This document shows, one piece after another, positions 36,864 through 42,965 of a stretch of DNA of 64,000 bases. Source of the DNA: Bacteroidota bacterium (GTDB lineage Bacteria; Bacteroidota; Bacteroidia; AKYH767-A; JAHEYN01); contig JAHEYN010000013.1 of the NCBI GenBank assembly GCA_023251555.1, positions 1-64,000 on the forward strand, in the 5' to 3' direction. A model generated the notes under the pieces. It was not told the DNA's origin, did not search any database, and was given only the letters and a program-made list of their open reading frames with translations. Positions within the stretch are counted from its first letter, which is position 1. Every line of letters starts with the position of its first letter. Position numbers and translations under genes: made by a program.

Positions 36864-37403
36864 ATGAAAATCCCCGGTACCCATATACAGCAATGCGCTT
36901 CCGGAGACCTTGATCTCCTGCAAGCCATCAGCCGGGAAACTTTTTACGAAACATTTGCGGGCATGAATACTCCCGCAAACATGAAATCATACGTGGCGCA
37001 GGCATTCGGGACAACACAGTTGATCAGGGAACTGGCTGATCGTAATTCCGGATTTTATTTCATAAAGACGGAGGGAGGAGAAGCAGCGGGTTATATGAAA
37101 CTTAACTTCCATGAAGCCCAGACGGAAATCAGGGATCCGCATTCAATGGAGGTGGAGCGGATTTATGTCAGGAAAAAATACCAGGGGAAAGGATTAGGGC
37201 ATAAACTTCTTGAATATGCCTTCCTGATTGCGCGGGAAAGAGACATGGCTTACCTCTGGCTCGGGGTGTGGGAGCATAATACCACGGCCATTGCGTTTTA
37301 CGAAAACCACGGCTTCATAAAATCCGGGACACACGCTTTCAGGCTGGGAAATGAAGACCAGACAGATATCATGATGAAATTGGAAATCAGAAACAGGGAG
37401 TAA
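36864..37403 (+). CDS. GNAT N-acetyltransferase, PaiA-like
   Basis: A 179-residue cytoplasmic acetyltransferase. The acetyl-CoA motif is [18 protein letters not shown], and the C-terminal half reads [22 protein letters not shown] with the family end [13 protein letters not shown]. These strings match Bacillus PaiA, a spermidine/spermine N1-acetyltransferase, closely as remembered. Polyamine acetylation is therefore the likely reaction. The gene is the last of the normal-composition flank: the remnant of a recombinase begins directly after its stop codon. Confidence 0.85.
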   Translation: MKIPGTHIQQCASGDLDLLQAISRETFYETFAGMNTPANMKSYVAQAFGTTQLIRELADRNSGFYFIKTEGGEAAGYMKLNFHEAQTEIRDPHSMEVERIYVRKKYQGKGLGHKLLEYAFLIARERDMAYLWLGVWEHNTTAIAFYENHGFIKSGTHAFRLGNEDQTDIMMKLEIRNRE

Positions 37404-37405
37404 AA

Positions 37406-37561
37406 AAAGATGTTACTCTTCACCTCCTTCGCCATAGTTTTGCCACCCATTTGCTTGAGGCAGGTACTGATATCCGGTACATACAGGAATTGCTGGGCCA
37501 CAACAGCCCCCAAACGACCATGATCTACACACATGTCAGCAGCAAAAAAAAAGTGAAATAA
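37406..37561 (+). pseudogene. C-terminal remnant of a tyrosine recombinase/integrase
   Basis: A frame too short for most gene callers reads [34 protein letters not shown] and [16 protein letters not shown] before TAA 37559-37561. It contains box II Arg (LLRHSFATH), the LGH histidine and the nucleophile Tyr (IYTHV) of the tyrosine recombinase family. The N-terminal domain and box I Arg are missing: the homology starts within a few bases of the acetyltransferase stop codon. XerD-like, phage/element integrase and integron IntI C-termini all look like this; I cannot choose. It lies directly before the cassette-like array. Confidence 0.85.
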
Positions 37562-37697
37562 TAAGCCCTTTTGACGACTAGTAATACATTTGCTATAAAA
37601 TTAACACGCAACTTCAAACACATAGCAGTTGCGAGTTTTACTACCGGAATGGGGGGATTGTCGCAACAGGAAGATGAAAAGGTTCGGGTATAAACAA

Positions 37698-37707
37698 GTT
37701 AGCGGTT
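37698..37707 (+). repeat. Left core site of cassette 1 (GTTAGCGGTT)
   Basis: GTTAGCG is close to the integron R' core GTTRRRY. Nothing convincing pairs with it in the 130 bp to the left, so it behaves like an attI-type or truncated site rather than a complete attC. The 37562-37697 stretch otherwise holds only a short inverted repeat (CGCAAC...GTTGCG) and no gene. Confidence 0.55.
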
Positions 37708-37731
37708 ATTTTACAGCGACATCGTATAAGT

Positions 37732-38580
37732 ATGGAACAGACCCCAAAAATAGAACCAGATAATACAGCAGTAAGGACAGCTCTATGGAGAGCGTTGCAC
37801 GTTTTGACAGACGACAAACCTTACATCATTGAAGACAAAATTGGATATGACCTAATCAAACCCGAAAAGGATTGGCAAGAACGTCCTGATATGAAATATA
37901 CAAAACGGCTACGTGCTTCCATTGTTGCTCGTGCCCGTTTTGTTGAAGATATTGTCAAAGAACAAATTGCAAAAGATGTAAGACAATATGTTTTACTTGG
38001 TGCAGGACTTGACAGTTTCGCTCAACGAAATACAGAAAGCAGTTTACAGGTTGATATTTATGAAATTGACCAGCCCAACACATTGGCTTGGAAAGAACAA
38101 AAGCTCATTGAAAACGGCTACAAAACCCACGACAACCTTCATTTTGTTCCCGTTGACTTTGAAACTTCATCTTGGTGGACAGAACTACTAAACAAAGGTT
38201 TTGACATTCACAAAAAAGCAGTCGTTTCCTGCACAGGTGTTACGCTTTATCTTACCAAAGACGCAATTATAGACACACTGCAAAAAATGACTTCACTTGC
38301 ATCAGGTTCAACTATTGCAATAGCGTTTTATTTGCCATTGGAACAACTTGACGAAGAAGACAAACCTTTAATGGAAATGTCAATAAAAGGAGCAGCCGCT
38401 TCGGGGACACCTTTTATTAGTTTTTATCCCGTTGACGAAATTGTAAAACTTGCGGAAGAAATAGGTTTGAAAGAAATCCAAACTGTTTCAACAAAAGATA
38501 TGACAGAAAAATACTTTAAAGACAGAACAGACCAACTTGTTCCTGCGAGCGGAGAATTTTTCTTGGTTGCGAGAACATAA
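37732..38580 (+). CDS. Class I SAM-dependent methyltransferase, LCMT/TIGR00027 type
   Basis: A 282-residue methyltransferase of the leucine-carboxyl-methyltransferase-like group (TIGR00027). The SAM-binding strings YVLLGAGLDSFAQRN near residue 87 and YEIDQPNTLAWKEQKL near 110 are diagnostic, as is VSCTGVTLYLTKDAI near 165. Members act in natural-product O-methylation or on unknown carboxylates, so the substrate is open. The gene is strikingly AT-rich with different codon choice (AAA/GAA/ACA-rich) from its upstream neighbours and fills cassette 1, starting 24 bp after the core site and ending five bases before the closing box. This suggests horizontal acquisition. Confidence 0.85.
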   Translation: MEQTPKIEPDNTAVRTALWRALHVLTDDKPYIIEDKIGYDLIKPEKDWQERPDMKYTKRLRASIVARARFVEDIVKEQIAKDVRQYVLLGAGLDSFAQRNTESSLQVDIYEIDQPNTLAWKEQKLIENGYKTHDNLHFVPVDFETSSWWTELLNKGFDIHKKAVVSCTGVTLYLTKDAIIDTLQKMTSLASGSTIAIAFYLPLEQLDEEDKPLMEMSIKGAAASGTPFISFYPVDEIVKLAEEIGLKEIQTVSTKDMTEKYFKDRTDQLVPASGEFFLVART

Positions 38581-38585
38581 AAAAC

Positions 38586-38730
38586 AACCGCTAACATCGG
38601 CTTGGCGAAAATGGCGGGGACATTGCGTTATCAAAGTTTCTGCTTTCTATTATCTTTGGTGCGGTGGGACAAGTCGTAGCAATTAACACAGCAAATAAAA
38701 AACAGGCGCAAATTCCCACTCGTTATGCCC
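38586..38730 (+). repeat. attC-like fold-back site 1
   Basis: First box AACCGCTAAC (38586-38595), last box GTTATGCCC (38722-38730), 145 bp overall, near the upper limit for attC sites. The left arm CGGCTTGGCG...GGCGGGG resembles that of site 2, but the right arm (GGGACAAGTCG...) pairs poorly, so the interior is degenerate or chimeric. No gene is present. Confidence 0.5.
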
Positions 38731-38750
38731 AATGCTAAAAGACAGATAAT

Positions 38751-39470
38751 ATGAATTTTAAACCGACATTTTTTATACTGACAATCTTAACCTTGTTCAG
38801 TCTGACAAGCTGCGGACAGACACAGGTTGTAATTCCAAAAGAATTTGTTGAAACAATTCCTCCAAAAACTGGAAGTAGCGAATGGTATCCTTTGAATTAT
38901 TCGCAAAATGAGTTTAGTGTGAGAATTATTGACGGAAAACTTGAAATTAAAAAAGTAGATGAAATTAATGAATGTGAACTAAATATTTCAAACGGAAAAC
39001 TTGTTGGTATTAATAGAGGTGAATGGGGCGGAACATTAACTTTTGAACCGACTGACACAACAAAAAACAGCATTGAAATTAAACGTGGAAATATAAAATT
39101 CATTTTCACCTTTAAGGACAAAATTTACTTTATCGAAGGACTTGCACATTTATCAATGAGCAGTGGAGCATTGTACGAATTGGACAATACTAACGGCAAT
39201 TTTTCCTATAAAAAACTCCTTGAATTTGATGATGCACCAGAAGCTTTTACAATTTATCAAGACAAGTTTCTGATTGCAACTCACGAAAGGTTTTATGTAG
39301 TCAAAGATTTTAAAAAGGAGCTTATTCTACAAGACACTTTTTGGAGTAGTTTATACCCAAATTCAATTGCAGTGCTTGACGACAAAAATGTATTTATTGG
39401 AATGAGAAGCGGTATTGTAAAACTTGACTTGACTACAAAGACTTTAAAATTCTACAAGAATGACAAATAG
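38751..39470 (+). CDS. Cassette-borne lipoprotein of unknown function
   Basis: A 239-residue lipoprotein: signal peptide with lipobox SLTSC, lipidated Cys21, then GQTQVVIPKEF. The mature chain is beta-rich with repeated short strands such as DKIYFIEGLAHLSMSSGALY and KFLIATHERFYVVKDF, which suggests a small beta-propeller. No family is recognised. It fills cassette 2, with 20 bp between the opening core site and the ATG and seven bases between its stop codon and the closing box. Composition is AT-rich. Function unknown. Confidence 0.75.
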   Translation: MNFKPTFFILTILTLFSLTSCGQTQVVIPKEFVETIPPKTGSSEWYPLNYSQNEFSVRIIDGKLEIKKVDEINECELNISNGKLVGINRGEWGGTLTFEPTDTTKNSIEIKRGNIKFIFTFKDKIYFIEGLAHLSMSSGALYELDNTNGNFSYKKLLEFDDAPEAFTIYQDKFLIATHERFYVVKDFKKELILQDTFWSSLYPNSIAVLDDKNVFIGMRSGIVKLDLTTKTLKFYKNDK

Positions 39471-39477
39471 AAGCACA

Positions 39478-39613
39478 GGGCATAACAGCACCTTGCCAAA
39501 AGCGGGGCGTTCGTGGTGGCAGAAACTTCTCAGCTCCGAATAAACTTTGATCGTAGCTTGACAGATGGTACTCCGAAAGCCCCGCCTTCGGCAAGCTGCA
39601 AAACGTTATGCCC
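39478..39613 (+). repeat. attC-like fold-back site 2
   Basis: The best-preserved site, 136 bp. Outer boxes GGGCATAAC (39478-39486) and GTTATGCCC (39605-39613) are exact complements. Inside them CTTGCC (39492-39497) pairs with GGCAAG (39590-39595), and GCGGGGC (39502-39508) with GCCCCGC (39579-39585). Unpaired bases separate the blocks, mostly on one arm, as in the extrahelical bases of attC sites. The next ten bases (AATGCTAAAA) are identical to those following site 1. Confidence 0.75.
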
Positions 39614-39634
39614 AATGCTAAAAAACGACAGACA

Positions 39635-40834
39635 ATGAAACGACTTCTACTAATTTTAAGTTTTGTTGGGTTTTACAACTTGACATTTTCACAGTGGACA
39701 ACTCTCACTTCGGGGACAAGTGAGTGGCTTCGTGGCGTGTGGTTCACAAGTGCAGACACAGGTTACACGGTTGGTTACAACGGGACAATTCTTAAAACGA
39801 CAGACGGTAACTCTTGGACACCGCAGACATCTGGCACGACAAATAATTTAATGTCCGTTTTCTTCGTGACAAGTAATATTGGTTTCGTTTGCGGGACAAA
39901 TGGGACAATCTTAAAAACAATAAACGCGGGTGCAAACTGGACTGCTTTGTCAAGCGGGACTGGAGCAATTCTTCACGAAGTATTTTTTCTTGACCAAAAC
40001 AATGGATATATCGCAGGTGAAGTAGGAACTTGTTTGAAAACAACAGACGGTGGCACGACCTGGACATCTTTGAATTTAAGTACAGGCAATGGAAAAGTGT
40101 CTTTGTTTTTCAATAATGTAAATACTGGTTATGTTGTAGGTGCTGGTTTCACGGACGCAATAATGAAAACAACAAATGCAGGAACAACTTGGTCAAATAT
40201 TTACAATAACTCCGCAGAAGAATTTGCATCAATCTTTTTTACCGACTTAAATAATGGATATGTTGTAAGCGATGTGACAGACAATATTCTGAAAACAACC
40301 AATGCCGGTACAACTTGGACTTCACAACCTTCGCCAACAAGCGGTGGGCTATACTCGGTCAAGTTTCCATCGACAAATACCGGGTACATTGCTGGCGGTT
40401 ATCCAAGCAATGGAGTTATTTTAAAAACAACAAATGCCGGAGCAAATTGGTCACAGCAAAATTCTAATACGACAAGTCCTCTCTTCGATGTTTTCTTTTT
40501 AAATGACAATCTTGGTTATGCGGTCGGCAGGTATGGGACAATAATCAAAACAACAAATGGCGGGACAGGCATCGAAGAATTAAGCAGTCAACTTAATATT
40601 TCAATTTACCCCAACCCTTTTTCTGTACAGACAGTTTTGCAGACAGACAATTCTTTGCACAACGCAACTCTCACGGTGGACAATTGTTTCGGGCAGACAG
40701 TTAAAGAAATAAAAAATATCAGCGGGCAGACAGTTACTCTCTCGCGTGACAATCTCGCAACTGGACTGTATTTCGTTCGGTTGACACAAGACAACCAAGT
40801 AATCGCGACAAAAAAATTAATCATCACCGACTGA
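39635..40834 (+). CDS. T9SS-secreted YCF48/BNR-type beta-propeller protein
   Basis: A 399-residue exported protein. A signal peptide ends ...YNLTFSQ, then six or seven repeats of about 42 residues of the form FFxxxNxGYxxGxxGTILKTTxGGxxW, the YCF48/photosynthesis-stability-factor-like propeller. A type A sorting domain closes it (SIYPNPFSVQTVLQT ... ATGLYFVRLTQ). ATG 39635 is chosen over an in-frame ATG (39608) that lies inside the core site. It is the gene of cassette 3; the leader after the core site is shared with cassette 2. A surface protein delivered as a mobile cassette fits an adaptive role. Substrate or partner unknown. Confidence 0.83.
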   Translation: MKRLLLILSFVGFYNLTFSQWTTLTSGTSEWLRGVWFTSADTGYTVGYNGTILKTTDGNSWTPQTSGTTNNLMSVFFVTSNIGFVCGTNGTILKTINAGANWTALSSGTGAILHEVFFLDQNNGYIAGEVGTCLKTTDGGTTWTSLNLSTGNGKVSLFFNNVNTGYVVGAGFTDAIMKTTNAGTTWSNIYNNSAEEFASIFFTDLNNGYVVSDVTDNILKTTNAGTTWTSQPSPTSGGLYSVKFPSTNTGYIAGGYPSNGVILKTTNAGANWSQQNSNTTSPLFDVFFLNDNLGYAVGRYGTIIKTTNGGTGIEELSSQLNISIYPNPFSVQTVLQTDNSLHNATLTVDNCFGQTVKEIKNISGQTVTLSRDNLATGLYFVRLTQDNQVIATKKLIITD

Positions 40835-40970
40835 CACAGAAGTGTACTAACCCCCTATTAACTGTACGTTTTTGTTAAAATGGTTTTGAAGTGATTCAGC
40901 CTTTTCTGTTAGCATTTTGTATATAATCACACAGATTAGGGGGCAGTGGCCCGTTGCCATGCATCGGTAA

Positions 40971-41017
40971 TTGAAATTTATATATAAAAATCTTATATTT
41001 GTACATCTTCATGTACA
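40971..41017 (+). promoter_or_regulatory. Promoter and two-site operator of the toxin-antitoxin operon
   Basis: TTG 40971-40973 and TATATTTG 40994-41001 with a 20 bp spacer form a Bacteroidota promoter. Overlapping and following it are two TGTACA hexamers (41000-41005 and 41012-41017), centres 12 bp apart, and a perfect inverted repeat GTACAT-CTTC-ATGTAC (41001-41016). The E. coli yefM-yoeB operator also uses TGTACA cores with 12 bp centre-to-centre spacing. Binding by the antitoxin complex would cover the transcription start. Confidence 0.75.
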
Positions 41018-41031
41018 TAAATCTTCTTGCC

Positions 41032-41286
41032 ATGTTAACCACAAGCATTTCTGATTTTAGAAAAGATATTAAAAGGTATCTTGATAGAGTAACTGAAAAC
41101 TTCGAAACCTTAATTATTAATCGAGGTAAAGACAGTGGTGTTGTCGTAATTTCCCTTGATGAATACAACTCACTTTGTGCTACCCAGCATGAATTGTCAT
41201 CTAAGGTCAACGAAAGCAGGCTTGATTCTGCGATAAGTAAACTGCGAAAAGGATCTTCGTTTCAAAAAGATTTAATTGAAGAATGA
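41032..41286 (+). CDS. yefM: YefM/Phd-family antitoxin
   Basis: An 84-residue antitoxin, MLTTSISDFRKDIKRYLDRV..., with the Phd/YefM N-terminal DNA-binding and dimerisation fold and the conserved VVISLDEYNSL strand. The C-terminal 30 residues are the flexible toxin-neutralising tail. It also acts as transcriptional repressor of its own operon, assisted by the toxin. ATG 41032 is chosen: earlier in-frame starts (TTG 40999, ATG 41011) lie in the promoter and operator. The stop codon overlaps the toxin ATG (ATGA), typical of translational coupling. Confidence 0.9.
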   Translation: MLTTSISDFRKDIKRYLDRVTENFETLIINRGKDSGVVVISLDEYNSLCATQHELSSKVNESRLDSAISKLRKGSSFQKDLIEE

Positions 41287-41540
41287 AATATATTTTTGTT
41301 GACGAATCCTGGGAGGACTATGTATATTGGCAAAACACTGATAAAAAGATAGTTAAAAGGATTAACGAATTGCTAAAGGATGTTTCCCGCACTCCCTTTA
41401 CTGGCATTGGAAAACCTGAACCCCTAAAATTTAAATATAAAGGATTTTGGTCCAGGCGGATTAATGAAGAACACAGGTTAATATATCAGGTTAGGAATAA
41501 TGAGATTCTTATTGCCAAATGTAAGTTTCATTACGACTAA
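41283..41540 (+). CDS. yoeB: YoeB-family mRNA interferase toxin
   Basis: An 85-residue RelE-superfamily endoribonuclease that cuts mRNA at the ribosome when freed from its antitoxin. Family strings: ESWEDYVYW, GIGKPEPLKF, WSRRINEEHRLIYQV and the C-terminal CKFHYD. The catalytic set known in E. coli YoeB (Glu46, Arg65, His83, Tyr84 equivalents) is represented by the GKPEPLK Glu, the RRINEEHR Arg and the terminal His-Tyr. The toxin appears intact. Composition matches the AT-rich island. Confidence 0.92.
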   Translation: MKYIFVDESWEDYVYWQNTDKKIVKRINELLKDVSRTPFTGIGKPEPLKFKYKGFWSRRINEEHRLIYQVRNNEILIAKCKFHYD

Positions 41541-41602
41541 AATAAATGGTTGCCAACAGCGTGTATAATCAATTACTTGTTATCAGGCTGCGAACATTAT
41601 CA

Positions 41603-41633
41603 CCCCCGTTTGGCGTAGCGTCCCGCTACGTCG
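41603..41633 (-). repeat. Inverted fragment of dispersed repeat B
   Basis: CCCCCGTTTGGCGTAGCG followed by TCCCGCTACGTCG is the reverse complement of the hairpin part of repeat B (GACGTAGCGGGACGC...AACGGGGG). It lies in the 609 bp stretch (41541-42149) after the toxin gene, about 170 bp before a full-length direct copy. The open frame over this area (41546-41761) has no recognisable protein and crosses the repeat. Confidence 0.65.
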
Positions 41634-41804
41634 CTGAAGCAACCCGGCCTCCGGCCGAAAAGTCAAAAGGAATACAAAGGCTCTGGTTACCTGATAAATA
41701 TTTGCTTTTATACCTTACGCTGCAGGTAGTAGAATGGGTTGATCCTTTTACGCGGAAATAACAGAGCCACTCGTGGGGTCTTGGTGGATAGCAAACCGGC
41801 GGAT

Positions 41805-41891
41805 GGAATACTGTACAATGATCAATCAATGGCAATTCGGTAAGGTACCGGAAAAATCAACGACGTAGCGGGACGCCACGCCGAACGGGGG
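41805..41891 (+). repeat. Dispersed repeat B, copy 2
   Basis: Nearly identical to 9908-9995 over about 87 bp, including GATCAATCAATGGCAATTCG and the terminal CCGAACGGGGG. The hairpin here has lost two pairs (GACGTAGCG-GGA-CGCCACGCC). Nothing else is recognisable between it and the DUF3108 gene. Confidence 0.85.
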
Positions 41892-42149
41892 AATGACTGT
41901 ACCAATGAGAAGAAGTTTTTTCATTGTTTATGAAATACGGTCGGATAAGAAAGTTATTGTCTACCGAGCGATGCTGTCTTGTTTTTTGCCTTGTGCCTAA
42001 CAATTAATTATCGGCTACAAATATAACCCATAATAGCGTATATCAGGCACATGTTGTGGAGTATCACGCAATTTAGAGGTGGATATACGCGGGCTTGGAT
42101 ATCGAACTTTCCGAGGGGGACTTTGGCTTCTATTTGCTTTTGCTCAAAC

Positions 42150-42929
42150 CTACTCAGCCTTCGAAACAGGGTTTGTCAGGCCTGAATAACCTGTAAGGTC
42201 CATTTTGATGGACCCTACAAGAATTTCGGCTTCGGCCCGGATTGGAATGTGATTTTTATCTTCGGTAACCCATACGTTAAGGTCTTCCTCATGTTTAAAA
42301 ATCCTACCGGTAATCACTACCGGCCTGAACTTGAGGCAGTGAAATTTCCCCAGATCGGTTTCAAGAATTTCCTTCCCTATGTACCTGATCTTGAGAGGCA
42401 CCACCTTCCCGTCCACGAAACCGCTCATGGATAAGACATCGCCTTCTTTAAAAGATGAATAGTCAATGCACCGTGCATAGTAGAAGGCCGACAACATGTC
42501 CTGAATTCCGGGAGGCGTGGAGATAACCGTATCCCTGTCACGGACGGTGTTTTTATACGGGTTGAAAATATAGTTCTGGTTGAACCGGTAGCCTCCTTCG
42601 TCCACCCGGCGTGTAAACACCCATGGGACTATAGCCTGCTCATCAATGTATGTTTCATAGAGGTCACGCACTTTAAAGAACCAGTCGAAGGCCCCCTTGC
42701 TCTGGCCTTTTCCGGAGATATGGTACACCCTGTTCGGCCCCAGGAACTTTTCTTCATCTTTTACTTCAAGCACTGCCTCTCCCGCATCAATAAACCCGTA
42801 ATGAACCCTGAATACAAGAATTTCCCCTTTTTTAAATGCCTCATTGGGGAGTGGCCGCAGGGGCGCCTGGGCCTGTATTGACGGGAGTGCCAGGCTGAAG
42901 ACCAGAAGCAGGAGTCCTGTGTTACGCAT
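42150..42929 (-). CDS. DUF3108 domain periplasmic protein
   Basis: A 259-residue exported protein with signal peptide MRNTGLLLLVFSLALPSIQA. It matches the DUF3108 family: FKKGEILVFRVHYGFIDAGEAVLEV at the start of the domain (in part), DLYETYID, SAFYYARC and a C-terminal WVTEDKNHIPIRAEAEI. The family is widespread in Gram-negative envelopes; its fold resembles LolA-like barrels, but no biochemical role is assigned. It begins 36 bp after the leuS stop codon on the same strand, so it probably shares the leuS transcript. Confidence 0.85.
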   Translation of the reverse strand: MRNTGLLLLVFSLALPSIQAQAPLRPLPNEAFKKGEILVFRVHYGFIDAGEAVLEVKDEEKFLGPNRVYHISGKGQSKGAFDWFFKVRDLYETYIDEQAIVPWVFTRRVDEGGYRFNQNYIFNPYKNTVRDRDTVISTPPGIQDMLSAFYYARCIDYSSFKEGDVLSMSGFVDGKVVPLKIRYIGKEILETDLGKFHCLKFRPVVITGRIFKHEEDLNVWVTEDKNHIPIRAEAEILVGSIKMDLTGYSGLTNPVSKAE

Positions 42930-42965
42930 TTCCTTCCATCAAGTCAAAAACTGTTCCAAAGGTTT

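Larger units (their letters stand above)
37698..41540. mobile_element. Integron-like gene cassette array with toxin-antitoxin pair
   Basis: Single genes, all on the plus strand, are separated by fold-back sites. Unit 1 opens with GTTAGCGGTT (37698-37707) and its closing site starts with the exact reverse complement AACCGCTAAC (38586-38595). Unit 2 opens with GTTATGCCC (38722-38730) and closes with GGGCATAAC (39478-39486). Unit 3 opens with GTTATGCCC (39605-39613); its closing box is not found. In integrons the first core box of a cassette's attC is complementary to the cassette's own first bases for the same reason. Base composition is AT-rich compared with both flanks. The right border is uncertain; the YefM-YoeB pair may be a further cassette or a separate insertion. 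Confidence 0.7.

Noticed and set aside
40845..40914. Possible attC closing cassette 3 (TACTAAC ... GTTAGCA)
   Set aside because: Only five bases of the outer boxes pair, the expected GGGCATAAC is missing and inner arms do not match. Too weak to call; cassette 3 seems to lack its closing site.
41546..41761. 71-codon frame after the toxin gene
   Set aside because: Crosses the inverted fragment of repeat B and shows no protein features.
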